Source: CAJBVG01 sp943371425 (GTDB lineage: Bacteria > Bacteroidota > Bacteroidia > Sphingobacteriales > Sphingobacteriaceae). From it: a stretch of DNA of 64,000 nt. The position numbers and the translations under genes are program-made. Below are positions 1 through 7,790 of this stretch, piece after piece (within the stretch, counting starts at the first letter, position 1; the number at the start of each line of letters is the position of its first letter). The notes below the pieces were generated by a model. It did no database searches, was not told the origin of the DNA, and was given only the letters and a program-made list of their open reading frames with translations. The stretch covers positions 248,001 to 312,000 of the forward strand of contig CALRUR010000001.1 in the NCBI GenBank assembly GCA_943371425.1, written 5' to 3'.

Positions 1-1629
1 ACCTTTGTTCGAAGCCTTTATGAAATAAGCACTGGTACAGGTGCCGGTTATTTAGATTCTATGTCGGGCATTGTGTTTTTTATGTTGATAGGGCGGTATT
101 TTCAGGATAGAACTTACGAAACCCTATCATTCGATAGAGATTACAAATCGTTCTTCCCGATGGCTATTACCAAACTAAACAAAGGGAAAGAAGAGATAGT
201 ACCTGTAACAAAATTAAAAAAAGGAGATCATATTTTAGTGCGCAATAAAGAATTAATACCTGCAGATGGCATTTTAATTAAAGGTGATGCACATATCGAT
301 TATAGTTTTGTAACTGGTGAATCTGAAGCAATAGATAAAAAACGTGGGGAGTTGTTATATGCAGGTGGCCTACAAGTAGGTAGCGCTTTATTATTAGAAG
401 TGGTAAAAGAAGTTTCACAGAGTTATTTAACAAGGTTATGGAATAAAGATGTATTTCAGGAACGCGAAAATAAATACGATTCCTTTATACATACCATCAG
501 TAAATATTTTACCATTGTTTTATTTGTGGTTACGGCTATAGCCTTTATTTATTGGGCTCCTACAGATTTGCAAAGAGCGTTAAATGCTTTAACCACTACC
601 TTAATTATTGCTTGCCCTTGTGCATTATTACTCTCTTCAACCTTTACAAATGGTAACGTAATTAGACTTTACGGAAAGTATTTATTTTACTTAAAAAACT
701 CGGATGTAATAGAAACTCTTGGCGATGTAGATGTAATTGTATTTGATAAAACAGGGACCATTACCGAAGCACAACATGCAGAAGTAAGTTACTCTGGGCA
801 AGAATTAACAGATGATGAGAAGGCAATGTTGCGTAATGTTTTCAAACAATCGGCACATCCATTGAGTAAACGTATTTATGATTTTATTGGGAACACATTA
901 AACATAGATCCTTCAGAATACTCAGAAATACAAGGGAAAGGGATACATGCAAAAATTAATGGGCATGTTATTAAAATTGGTTCCGAAAAATTTATTTTAG
1001 GCGATGTGCAAAATAAAGAAGTAAAAGAAAGTCGTGTGTACGTAGAAATAGATGGAACTTATAAAGGTTTTTACGGAATGCATAATGTGTATCGTACAGG
1101 GTTTGCAAGTTTAATTAATCGTTTAAAAAATAAATATAAATTGATGGTGCTATCTGGCGACCATGATTCGGAGCGAGAGGTGTTGCAATACATGTTGGGT
1201 GCTAATGATGAATTGCACTTTAAACAAAGTCCGGAAGATAAGCTACATAAAATAGAAAGCTTGCAAGCTGCAGGAAATAAAGTAATGATGATTGGTGATG
1301 GATTGAACGATGCAGGTGCTTTAAAGCAAAGTGATGTAGGCATTGCAGTTACCGACCAAGCTAATTATTTTTCGCCAGCTTGTGATGTAATTATGGACGG
1401 ACAAGTATTTAATAAATTAGATGAGTTTATCAATTTCGCAAAATCATCTAAGAAGGTAATACTTGGTAGTTTTGTAATTTCGGTAGTGTATAATTTAGTT
1501 GGTTTGTACTTTGCAGTACAAGGAAATTTATCGCCAGTAATAGCAGCCATTTTAATGCCTATAAGTTCCATAAGCATTGTATTGTTTACTACAACAGCTT
1601 CTAGTTTATTTGCAAGAAAATTAAAATGA
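1..1629 (+). CDS. Heavy-metal P1B-type ATPase (CcoI/CopA-like), 5' end outside window
   Basis: C-terminal 542 residues of a metal-transporting P-type ATPase; the frame is open from base 1, so the metal-binding domain and first membrane helices lie upstream. Visible in order: the actuator motif TGES (about base 313), the metal-channel motif CPC in a membrane helix (about 610), the phosphorylated aspartate in DKTGT (about 745), the HP motif of the nucleotide domain (SAHPLSK, about 855), the hinge GDGLND (about 1290), and a final pair of hydrophobic helices. CPC and HP define the P1B family, which exports Cu+ or other soft metals using ATP. The sequence around the actuator resembles the CcoI/FixI proteins that supply copper for cbb3 oxidase in Bacteroidota. 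The usual ccoS/ccoN neighbours are not downstream, because the next gene is convergent, so CcoI rather than CopA is an inference. Confidence 0.93.
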   Translation, partial: TFVRSLYEISTGTGAGYLDSMSGIVFFMLIGRYFQDRTYETLSFDRDYKSFFPMAITKLNKGKEEIVPVTKLKKGDHILVRNKELIPADGILIKGDAHIDYSFVTGESEAIDKKRGELLYAGGLQVGSALLLEVVKEVSQSYLTRLWNKDVFQERENKYDSFIHTISKYFTIVLFVVTAIAFIYWAPTDLQRALNALTTTLIIACPCALLLSSTFTNGNVIRLYGKYLFYLKNSDVIETLGDVDVIVFDKTGTITEAQHAEVSYSGQELTDDEKAMLRNVFKQSAHPLSKRIYDFIGNTLNIDPSEYSEIQGKGIHAKINGHVIKIGSEKFILGDVQNKEVKESRVYVEIDGTYKGFYGMHNVYRTGFASLINRLKNKYKLMVLSGDHDSEREVLQYMLGANDELHFKQSPEDKLHKIESLQAAGNKVMMIGDGLNDAGALKQSDVGIAVTDQANYFSPACDVIMDGQVFNKLDEFINFAKSSKKVILGSFVISVVYNLVGLYFAVQGNLSPVIAAILMPISSISIVLFTTTASSLFARKLK

Positions 1630-1644
1630 AATTACAATAAACGT

Positions 1645-1959
1645 TTACTTTTTCAGGAGCACTAATCGTTCAACTACTTTGTTAGCGATGAGGTGCTCTT
1701 CAACAATTTCGGCAACATCACTTATTTGCACATGTTGGTAAAACACCCCTTCTGGGTATACTACCAATGCCGGACCAAAATCGCAGACATCTAAGCAACC
1801 AGTTTTTTGTGCACGTATTTCTACGCTTAAACCTTTTTCTTTCACTTGTTTTTTAAACTCTGTAACCAAGGCCATTCCGTGTTCTTCTCCACAGCTAGGT
1901 TTTGCGGCCCCTTCTGGACGTTGGTTGGTACAAATAAATATGTGTTTAGTGTAAATCAT
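1645..1959 (-). CDS. Thioredoxin-like [2Fe-2S] ferredoxin
   Basis: A 104-residue cytoplasmic protein with four cysteines at 10, 23, 55 and 59, spaced C-x12-C-x31-C-x3-C. This is the cluster-binding pattern of thioredoxin-fold [2Fe-2S] ferredoxins, related to Aquifex Fd and NuoE. The segment GCLDVCDFGPALVVYPEG carries the last two ligands and is typical of the (2Fe-2S) ferredoxin family found widely in Bacteroidota. Its redox partner cannot be told from the sequence. It is convergent with the P-type ATPase, with only 15 bases between the stops. A good -7 promoter element lies about 20 bases upstream of the start codon, so it is probably monocistronic. Confidence 0.9.
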   Translation of the reverse strand: MIYTKHIFICTNQRPEGAAKPSCGEEHGMALVTEFKKQVKEKGLSVEIRAQKTGCLDVCDFGPALVVYPEGVFYQHVQISDVAEIVEEHLIANKVVERLVLLKK

Positions 1960-1979
1960 TTTCTAATTTAGTATTTCAA

Positions 1980-1987
1980 CAAACATA
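1980..1987 (-). promoter_or_regulatory. -7 promoter element of the ferredoxin gene
   Basis: The minus strand reads TATGTTTG, a full match to the Bacteroidota -7 consensus TAnnTTTG, about 20 bases ahead of the ferredoxin ATG. No convincing -33 TTG was found at the usual spacing, so the call rests on one element. Confidence 0.4.
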
Positions 1988-2015
1988 TACAAATTTAACT
2001 TGTTGTAAAAATAGT

Positions 2016-2087
2016 ATTGAGTAGCGGGTAGCGAGTAACGAGTACTAAAAAAACTTACCCCTTACTCGCTACTCTATACTCTATACT
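2016..2087. repeat. Intergenic degenerate palindromic repeat (TAGCGAGTA type)
   Basis: Built from variants of the word GTAGCGAGTA on the left and its complement TACTCGCTAC on the right. The core arms TAGCGAGTAA (2029-2038) and TTACTCGCTA (2062-2071) are exact reverse complements, and flanking copies of the same word lengthen the imperfect stem. It fills the 134-base gap between the divergent ferredoxin and epimerase genes and ends six bases before the epimerase ATG, so it would be in that gene's 5' leader. Similar architecture with other words recurs elsewhere in the window. Confidence 0.7.
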
Positions 2088-2093
2088 AAAAAC

Positions 2094-2990
2094 ATGAACA
2101 TCCTCATAAGCGGCGGGTCCGGCCTGGTTGGAACAGAATTAAGTAAAATGCTAAAGGCCAAAGGCCATGGCGTTCGAATTCTTAGCAGAAAGAAAAACAA
2201 TGAGCAAGGCTTTGTGCAATGGAATGTAGAGCAAGGAATCATCGACAAAGATGCTTTAAAAGGTATTGATGCAATTATACATTTGGCTGGAGAAGGCATT
2301 GCAGATGGACGTTGGACAGATGAGCGTAAAGTTTCTATAATTGATAGTAGAGTAAACTCAACACGTTTATTGTTAACCGAATTACAAAAAGGGACTCATC
2401 AAGTTAAAACATTTATATCAGCATCGGCAACAGGATATTACTCAGAAAGGGGCGATGATTTGATGTTTGAAGACGCAAGCCCTGCTCGAGATTTTTTAGG
2501 CACCACCTGTGTTTTGTGGGAACAAGAAGTAAACAAAATTGCAAAACTTGGCATACGAACTGTAAAATTAAGAACAGGCATTGTGCTATCCTTAGATGGT
2601 GGAGCATTAAAGAAAATGATTGTTCCATTTAAATTCGGAGTTGGATCTGCACTGGGCAATGGAAAACAATGGATGAGTTGGATACATATAAATGATTTAT
2701 GTGCGATGTATATTTACGCCTTAGAGCAAGAAAAAATGAATGGAGAATATAATGCGGTTGCTCCTAATCCTGTATCTAATTATGAGTTTAGCAAGTTGCT
2801 CGCCAAAGTATTAAATAGAGCCTTTTGGGCACCAAACGTTCCAGCATTTATTTTAAAAATGTTGTTTGGCGAAATGTCGGCAGTTGTATTAGGAAGTACC
2901 AGAGCGAGTGCTAACAAAATTGAAAAAGCAGGATTTAAATTTGAATTCATAAATTTAAGTGATGCGTTAAAAAACTTATTGAAGAAGTAA
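2094..2990 (+). CDS. TIGR01777-family NAD-dependent epimerase/dehydratase (YfcH/SDR39U1-like)
   Basis: A 298-residue extended short-chain dehydrogenase. The N-terminal GGSGLVG at residues 7-13 is the dinucleotide-binding glycine motif, followed by HLAGEGIADGRW and the SATGYYSERG segment holding the active-site region. The C-terminal DUF1731-like part (FGEMSAVVLGSTRASANKI) is characteristic of the TIGR01777/YfcH group, whose substrate is unknown; SulA-type names in databases are misleading. One base separates its stop from the photolyase start, so the two form an operon. In other bacteria YfcH-like genes are often beside photolyase, which suggests a role in a light or oxidative response, but that is inference. 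Confidence 0.9.
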   Translation: MNILISGGSGLVGTELSKMLKAKGHGVRILSRKKNNEQGFVQWNVEQGIIDKDALKGIDAIIHLAGEGIADGRWTDERKVSIIDSRVNSTRLLLTELQKGTHQVKTFISASATGYYSERGDDLMFEDASPARDFLGTTCVLWEQEVNKIAKLGIRTVKLRTGIVLSLDGGALKKMIVPFKFGVGSALGNGKQWMSWIHINDLCAMYIYALEQEKMNGEYNAVAPNPVSNYEFSKLLAKVLNRAFWAPNVPAFILKMLFGEMSAVVLGSTRASANKIEKAGFKFEFINLSDALKNLLKK

Positions 2991-2991
2991 G

Positions 2992-4281
2992 ATGAATATT
3001 TTTTGGTTCCGCAGAGATTTACGATTAGAAGATAATGCTGGTTTGTATCATGCATTAAAATCGGGAGAAAAAGTACAATGTATATTTATTTTTGATAAAA
3101 GTATATTATCAAAATTAGAGGACAAAGCAGATGCACGAGTAAGTTTTATACACGATCAAATTACCCGTTTGCAAAAAGAACTAAACGCATTGGGATCTAG
3201 TATTTGGGTGTACCACTCTACACCTGCAGAATGTTTTATTGAGCTCATCAAAAAAAATAACATAAAAAATATTTATACTAATCACGATTATGAACCCTAT
3301 GCTAGGCAAAGAGATGCAAGCATTTCGGAATTAGTAGGCAAGGCTGGTATAGGCTTTCATACTTTTAAAGATCAGGTAATATTTGAGAAAGATGAAGTGT
3401 TGAAAGACGATGGTAAACCATATACTGTATTTACACCCTATAAAAATAAGTGGTACAAAAAATTAAAAGATTTTTATTTAAAAGCATATCCTACTCAAAA
3501 TTATTTTCATCAATTAAATAAAGAAAAAAACAATACCAATGAACTTAGTTTAGCAGATATAGGATTTGCCAGAACGAATATTGAAATTCCTCCTGCAGAA
3601 TATAAAAGTATCTTAAAAGAGTACCATCACAAAAGAGATTTCCCGGCTGTAAAGGGCACTTCTAGAATATCAGTTCATTTACGTTTTGGCACCGTAAGCA
3701 TACGAGAACTTGCACGCAATGCCAATGGAAAATCGGAAGTATGGTTAAACGAATTAATATGGCGCGATTTTTATTTCATGATTATTTGGCATTTCCCACA
3801 TGCTGTAAAAAAATCTTTTAAACCAGCCTACGATAAAATCGAATGGAGAAATAACGAAGAAGAATTTGAAAAATGGTGCGAAGGTAAAACAGGCTACCCT
3901 ATTGTAGATGCAGGCATGCGCGAGTTAAATGCAACAGGCTTTATGCATAACAGAGTACGAATGATAGTGGCTAGCTTTTTGATAAAACATTTACTAATAG
4001 ATTGGCGTTGGGGAGAAGCTTATTTTGCAAAAAAATTATTAGACTTCGAATTGGCATCCAACAATGGAGGTTGGCAATGGGCAAGCAGCAGTGGATGCGA
4101 TGCTGCACCTTATTTCAGAATATTCAATCCATCAGAACAAACAAAGAAATTTGATCCTCAGTTTTTATACATTAAAAAATGGGTGCCGGAGTTTCAAGAG
4201 TTAACCTACCCTGCTCCTGTGGTGGATCATAAGTTTGCAAGGGAACGTTGTTTGGCGGTTTATAAAAATGCATTGAGTTAA
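2992..4281 (+). CDS. phr: Cryptochrome/DNA photolyase family protein (class I deoxyribodipyrimidine photolyase)
   Basis: A 429-residue flavoprotein, expected to use blue light to split cyclobutane pyrimidine dimers. The N-terminal Rossmann-like antenna domain starts with IFWFRRDLRLEDNAGL. The C-terminal FAD-binding helical domain (about residues 200-425) carries the family signatures WRDFYFMIIWHFP, TGYPIVDAGMRELNATGFMH, NRVRMIVASFLIKHLLIDW and ASSSGCDAAPYFRIFNP. The tryptophans of the electron-transfer chain fall in the conserved places (LIDWRWGE, GGWQWAS). Length and motifs match bacterial class I CPD photolyases of about 430-470 residues. It begins one base after the epimerase stop, so it is co-transcribed. 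Confidence 0.96.
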   Translation: MNIFWFRRDLRLEDNAGLYHALKSGEKVQCIFIFDKSILSKLEDKADARVSFIHDQITRLQKELNALGSSIWVYHSTPAECFIELIKKNNIKNIYTNHDYEPYARQRDASISELVGKAGIGFHTFKDQVIFEKDEVLKDDGKPYTVFTPYKNKWYKKLKDFYLKAYPTQNYFHQLNKEKNNTNELSLADIGFARTNIEIPPAEYKSILKEYHHKRDFPAVKGTSRISVHLRFGTVSIRELARNANGKSEVWLNELIWRDFYFMIIWHFPHAVKKSFKPAYDKIEWRNNEEEFEKWCEGKTGYPIVDAGMRELNATGFMHNRVRMIVASFLIKHLLIDWRWGEAYFAKKLLDFELASNNGGWQWASSSGCDAAPYFRIFNPSEQTKKFDPQFLYIKKWVPEFQELTYPAPVVDHKFARERCLAVYKNALS

Positions 4282-4296
4282 TTGGCAGGTTTAGGT

Positions 4297-4361
4297 CACA
4301 AAAGACACATAGTACACACAAAGTTTCACAAAGTTCGATTCTCCAAGCTCCAAACTCTATG
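4297..4361. repeat. Low-complexity intergenic repeat (CACAAAG / CTCCAA words)
   Basis: Two runs of degenerate short words follow the photolyase stop: CACAAAAGACACA...CACAAAGTTTCACAAAG (4297-4333) and CTCCAAGCTCCAAACTC (4341-4357). They lead directly into the hairpin at 4362-4381. No reading frame of interest covers them. Confidence 0.5.
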
Positions 4362-4381
4362 CTCTCTACTTTAGTAGAGAG
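4362..4381. terminator. Hairpin at the convergent photolyase/GNAT junction
   Basis: CTCTCTAC (4362-4369), loop TTTA, GTAGAGAG (4374-4381) form a perfect 8-bp stem. The stop codon of the minus-strand GNAT gene (4366-4368) lies inside the stem. There is no long T tract on either side, so termination is likely but not certain. Confidence 0.45.
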
Positions 4382-4914
4382 TAAACCAGTGTATCTATAA
4401 ACTCATTGTTAAACACTTCATTTTCTTTGAAGTGAGCTTCTTTAACAAATCCTAATTTCTCTACAACATGTATAGATTTTAAATTATCAGGATGAATTAC
4501 TGCCTCTAAAGAATGAAAGCCGACTTCTTCAAATGCAAATTTTATTAAAGCATTGCAAGCCTCGTGTACATAGCCTTTACCGCTGTGTAAGGGATTTAGA
4601 ATATAACCAATCTCGGTGCGATGGTTATCCCAGTTTATTCTGTAAAATCCTACCACTCCAATAAAGGTGTCGGTTTCTTTTAGTGCCATAGCCAAACTCA
4701 ACATTTCACCACGTTCATACCCTTCATTACCTGCATTAATTAAGTCTACTACTTCTTGGTGTTCGGTAGCAACCGTACGTGGTATGTATTTCATTACCTC
4801 TGCATCCGATCTTAATACAAAAAAATCGGCAAGGTCTTTTTCCTTGTCGATTTTTCTTAATACTAAACGTTCTGTTTCTAAGTAAGGAAATGTATTAAAG
4901 GGTAATTTATTCAT
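4366..4914 (-). CDS. GNAT family N-acetyltransferase (RimJ/RimL-like)
   Basis: A 182-residue acetyl-CoA-dependent transferase of the RimJ/RimL type, the group that acetylates protein N-termini or small amines. It begins with the family opening LETERLVLRKI. The acetyl-CoA site is visible as GYILNPLHSGKGYVHEA (about residues 108-124), followed by the strand-helix pair LEAVIHPDNLKSIHVVEKLG typical of the fold. The substrate is unknown. The start codon directly abuts the stop of the cytochrome lipoprotein gene upstream, so the two are translated from one mRNA. Confidence 0.9.
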   Translation of the reverse strand: MNKLPFNTFPYLETERLVLRKIDKEKDLADFFVLRSDAEVMKYIPRTVATEHQEVVDLINAGNEGYERGEMLSLAMALKETDTFIGVVGFYRINWDNHRTEIGYILNPLHSGKGYVHEACNALIKFAFEEVGFHSLEAVIHPDNLKSIHVVEKLGFVKEAHFKENEVFNNEFIDTLVYSLLK

Positions 4915-5307
4915 TTATTTTCTTCCTTGCTGCAATTCAGTAAGCACATAACTTTTAATTAGAAATTCTGCTCTTTCATCCAATAAATCATCAAATTTTT
5001 TATTGTACTTAGCAACCATTTCTGGAACTTCTTTGGTCCATCCTTCAATGGTTTGCGAATTAATTGCTACTAATTCATGGCATTTATTACACTTCGTTTC
5101 GTATAACATTTTACCTTTTGCAAAATCTGCAAAAGCATAATTTGGATCGCTTGATTTAAAATTTTCTGACGTAATAGAACTAGTTGCAGCAATATTTGGT
5201 TTAAAGCTTTCTGTAGTTGTTGAAGGTGTTTCTGGAGCAGTTGCTGGTTTTTTAGTTGCACATGCTATTACAAACAATGCTAAGCACACATAAAGTAACT
5301 TTTTCAT
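4915..5307 (-). CDS. Small c-type cytochrome lipoprotein
   Basis: A 130-residue exported protein. The N-terminus is a lipoprotein signal ending in VIAC (lipid-attachment Cys16), followed by a Thr/Pro/Ser-rich linker to about residue 50. CNKCH at residues 73-77 is a haem c attachment site, and VPEMV about 20 residues later could supply the distal methionine ligand. The C-terminal helix (FLIKSYVLTELQQGR) fits a compact monohaem cytochrome c domain. It probably sits in the outer or inner membrane facing the periplasm as an electron carrier. First gene of a two-gene operon with the GNAT gene; the functional link between them is unclear. Confidence 0.82.
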   Translation of the reverse strand: MKKLLYVCLALFVIACATKKPATAPETPSTTTESFKPNIAATSSITSENFKSSDPNYAFADFAKGKMLYETKCNKCHELVAINSQTIEGWTKEVPEMVAKYNKKFDDLLDERAEFLIKSYVLTELQQGRK

Positions 5308-5367
5308 TTGATTTAGGTTTATTCAATTCTAAGGTATGAAATTTCCACAAAAACCCAAGTATTAAAA

Positions 5368-5401
5368 AATAGTAAAGGCTCCTTTCGGAGCCTTTACTAT
5401 T
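5368..5401 (-). terminator. Rho-independent terminator of the fad operon
   Basis: AATAGTAAAGGCTCC (5368-5382), loop TTTC, and GGAGCCTTTACTATT (5387-5401) form a perfect 15-bp stem. On the minus strand it is followed by TTTTTT. It overlaps the stop of the acyl-CoA dehydrogenase gene and ends the beta-oxidation transcript; it could also act for transcripts coming from the other side. Confidence 0.9.
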
Positions 5402-7178
5402 AAAAACAATATTTATTTTCTTCGATTAATTTTTTCGCTATTCGCTGGCGTGCTTCTTTTAAATTCATCGGTTCTATTTTTGTAAACCTTCTTAAGCCCA
5501 TTAACATCATTCGTTGCTCATCACCTTCGGCAAAAGAATTAATGGCTTCTTTGCCCTGAATATATGCTTTGTCTAATGCCTCGTGTAAGTATATCCTTGC
5601 CATGTCTATTTGCAAAGCAACTGCTTCTTCCGATTGTTGCGTTACCATTTTCTCTGCTCTTAACAATGCACTCTCTGCAATGTATGCCAAGCTTGCCATG
5701 TCGGCTATGTTCATTAACACCTCTTGTTCTTTGGCTAAAGTCATCATGTATTTTTGTACTGCTGCTCCAGCTACCATTAAGCTTGCTTTCTTCAAATTCA
5801 ACAAAGCCTTTTTTTCTTTTGCAAAAAATCCTTCTTCCTCCGCTCCAAAGTCCGGAATTTCCATCAACTCTTTTGCAACATTCATTGCCGGTGTCATCAA
5901 ATCCAATTCTCCTTTCATGGCACGTTTCAACATCATGTCTACTGTTAACAATCTGTTGATTTCATTTGTACCTTCAAATATCCTGTTAATACGTGCATCG
6001 CGGTAAGCCCTGTCCATTGGTGCCTCTGCCGAGTAACCCATGCCTCCATATATTTGCACTCCTTCATCTACTACATAATCCAATGTTTCGGAACCGTACA
6101 CTTTTAAAATTGCACATTCTACTGCATACTGTTCTGTACTTTTTAATTTGGCTTTTCCAGAATCCATACCCTCTGCTACCAAGGCATCATAAGCATCGTC
6201 TATGTTCTGTCCCGCACGATAAGTAGCTGCTTCTGTACACCATATTTTGATTGCCATTTCAGCAAGCTTATAACGTATTGCTCCGTATTTAGAAATTGGG
6301 ATGTTAAATTGTATGCGTTCATTAGCGTAGTTCACGGCTTTGTTTGTTACTTCTTTACAAGCACCTAATGCCGATGCACATAGTTTTATACGACCAATAT
6401 TTAAAATATTTACAGCAATTTTAAAACCATTCTGACGGTCGGATAATAAATTCTCTACTGGAACTTTACACTCGTTAAAAAATACTTGACGAGTTGATGA
6501 ACCTTTAATTCCCATTTTATGTTCTTCGGGGTTCATGGTAATTCCGCCAAAATCTTTTTCAATTATAAAAGCTGATAGATTTTCGTCGTCGTCTATTTTT
6601 GCAAACACCGTAAAAATATCTGCAAAACCTCCATTGGTAATCCACATTTTTTGTCCGGTAATAATGTAATGTTTACCATCTGCAGAAAGTACTGCTTTAG
6701 TTTTACCAGAATTTGCATCCGAGCCCGAATTTGGTTCTGTTAAGCAATATGCTGCTTTCCACTCGCCACTCGCTAATTTCGGAATGTACTTCGCTTTTTG
6801 TTCATCATTACCATAATATAAAATTGGCAAGGTACCTATACCAGTGTGTGCAGATAAAGCAACTGCAAACGAATGTCCTGCACCAACTTTTTCTGTTACT
6901 AACATGGAAGAATTAAAGTCTTTTCCGAAACCACCAAATTGCTCGGGCACCGAAACCCCTAATAAACCAAGCTCTCCAGCCTTGTTCATTAAACTCTCCA
7001 TTAATCCTTCTTCTTGGTTATCTATACGATCAAGGTTTGGGAATACTTCCGTCTTTAAGAAATCTTCGCAAGTTTGCGCAATCATACGCTGCTCTTCTGT
7101 CCACTCTTCTGGTATGAAAATGTCTTTTGCTAATGTTTCTTTAATTAAGAATTCTCCGCCTTTTGTTAATGCTGCCAT
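5400..7178 (-). CDS. Acyl-CoA dehydrogenase (long-chain, C-terminally extended)
   Basis: A 592-residue FAD enzyme that makes the first double bond in beta-oxidation. The N-terminal and middle domains show AYCLTEPNSGSDANSGKT, and the C-terminal helical domain shows YGGMGYSAEAPMDRAYRDARI followed by IFEGTNEINRL, both family signatures. About 170 extra residues after the normal end (from about 430) match the extended group related to VLCAD found in Bacteroidota and Bacilli. It is downstream of fadN and fadA on the same strand; the four-helix-bundle gene separates it from fadA. A strong terminator follows immediately. Its natural chain-length preference cannot be read from the sequence. Confidence 0.95.
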   Translation of the reverse strand: MAALTKGGEFLIKETLAKDIFIPEEWTEEQRMIAQTCEDFLKTEVFPNLDRIDNQEEGLMESLMNKAGELGLLGVSVPEQFGGFGKDFNSSMLVTEKVGAGHSFAVALSAHTGIGTLPILYYGNDEQKAKYIPKLASGEWKAAYCLTEPNSGSDANSGKTKAVLSADGKHYIITGQKMWITNGGFADIFTVFAKIDDDENLSAFIIEKDFGGITMNPEEHKMGIKGSSTRQVFFNECKVPVENLLSDRQNGFKIAVNILNIGRIKLCASALGACKEVTNKAVNYANERIQFNIPISKYGAIRYKLAEMAIKIWCTEAATYRAGQNIDDAYDALVAEGMDSGKAKLKSTEQYAVECAILKVYGSETLDYVVDEGVQIYGGMGYSAEAPMDRAYRDARINRIFEGTNEINRLLTVDMMLKRAMKGELDLMTPAMNVAKELMEIPDFGAEEEGFFAKEKKALLNLKKASLMVAGAAVQKYMMTLAKEQEVLMNIADMASLAYIAESALLRAEKMVTQQSEEAVALQIDMARIYLHEALDKAYIQGKEAINSFAEGDEQRMMLMGLRRFTKIEPMNLKEARQRIAKKLIEENKYCF

Positions 7179-7207
7179 ATATTATATTTTTTAATTTAAG
7201 GTTTATG

Positions 7208-7241
7208 GTACAATGTACGCTGTACAGTGTATAATGTACAG
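7208..7241. repeat. GTAC-rich palindromic repeat, left flank of four-helix-bundle module
   Basis: GTACAATGTACGCTGTACAG (7208-7227) continues as TGTATAATGTACAG. Compared with the reverse complement of 7755-7788 it matches at 29 of 34 positions; because the unit TGTACA is itself palindromic, a direct alignment is almost as good. It lies just upstream of the acyl-CoA dehydrogenase start and downstream of the four-helix-bundle stop. Confidence 0.75.
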
Positions 7242-7285
7242 TTACGTTATTGCTATTTTGATTATTTTTATAAGCTTTACTTATT

Positions 7286-7645
7286 TCACTTTAACTTTCT
7301 AATGCTATCTTGTAATTTCAGATTCATATTTTTTATTTCTTTTAAACTTTCTATTAAAAATTGTTCTTCTTTATCATCAATTAACTTTAGTCTTTTGGAT
7401 AGAATCACTTGTGAATGTAATTCTGAAGTAGATCCATTAGCAATCGAAAGAAATTGAATGAACTCATTCTTACTATTTCTACCACAACCTTCAGCAATAT
7501 TAGATGAAATAGAAACCGAACATCTTCTCATCTGGTTCGTAATTCCAAACGTTTCTTTTTTAGGGAAACTATCTGTTACTATATATATCCTCTCTGCTAA
7601 ATCTATAGATTTAATCCAAACACGTAACTCTGTAAAATCATGCAT
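7286..7645 (-). CDS. Four-helix-bundle protein (TIGR02436, S23/IVP type)
   Basis: A 119-residue all-helical protein with the family hallmarks: DFTELRVWIKSIDLAERIY at the N-terminus, FPKKETFGITNQMRRCSVSI and SSNIAEGCGRNSKNEF in the middle, and FLSIANGSTSELHSQ in the third helix. The family was first seen in intervening sequences of 23S rRNA and resembles the Avd protein of diversity-generating retroelements, which forms a pentameric nucleic-acid-binding barrel. Its function here is unknown. It sits between fadA and acyl-CoA dehydrogenase, has a promoter-like sequence of its own, and lies between two related GTAC-rich repeats at 7208-7241 and 7755-7788, as though inserted as a cassette. Confidence 0.92.
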   Translation of the reverse strand: MHDFTELRVWIKSIDLAERIYIVTDSFPKKETFGITNQMRRCSVSISSNIAEGCGRNSKNEFIQFLSIANGSTSELHSQVILSKRLKLIDDKEEQFLIESLKEIKNMNLKLQDSIRKLK

Positions 7646-7659
7646 ATATATTTTTTTTA

Positions 7660-7689
7660 CAAAGTTGGCTTGAATATAAAATCTGTCAA
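7660..7689 (-). promoter_or_regulatory. Promoter of the four-helix-bundle gene
   Basis: On the minus strand TTG (7687-7689) is followed after 19 bases by CAACTTTG (7660-7667), one mismatch from TAnnTTTG. The start codon is 15 bases further on. The arms GCTTGA (7668-7673) and TCAAGC (7686-7691) form an inverted repeat across the spacer. It implies that the gene can be expressed independently of the fad operon. Confidence 0.5.
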
Positions 7690-7754
7690 GCTAAAAAATA
7701 AAATACATTATTCCCATCCTCTTATTTCAAATTTCCAAATTAGCACTTCCCTTT

Positions 7755-7788
7755 CTGTACAATGTACAATGTACAGCGTACAACGTAC
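7755..7788. repeat. GTAC-rich palindromic repeat, right flank of four-helix-bundle module
   Basis: Reads CTGTACAATGTACAATGTAC and then AGCGTACAACGTAC. It ends two bases before the stop codon of fadA (7791-7793), so it begins essentially where the coding sequence ends. It pairs with 7208-7241 (29 of 34 positions as an inverted copy). Just before it, 7726-7747 is a run of AATTTCCAAATTAGCAC-like words. Confidence 0.75.
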
Positions 7789-7790
7789 TA

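Noticed and set aside
1632..1650. TAAACGTTTA palindrome between the ATPase and ferredoxin genes as a terminator
   Set aside because: The stem is only five base pairs without a loop; too weak to list as a terminator.
5564..6006. Overlapping plus-strand frames of 131-145 codons inside acyl-CoA dehydrogenase
   Set aside because: Antisense to a fully conserved enzyme; low-complexity composition follows from the codon use of the other strand.
7227..7673. Plus-strand open frames across the four-helix-bundle gene
   Set aside because: They are opposite a clearly coding minus-strand gene and have no family features or signal; shadow frames.
7208..7788. Repeated GTACAATG units as a CRISPR array or IS terminal repeats
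   Set aside because: Repeats are short, degenerate and lack regular unique spacers; there is no cas gene and no transposase in the 581-bp unit. They are reported as palindromic repeats.
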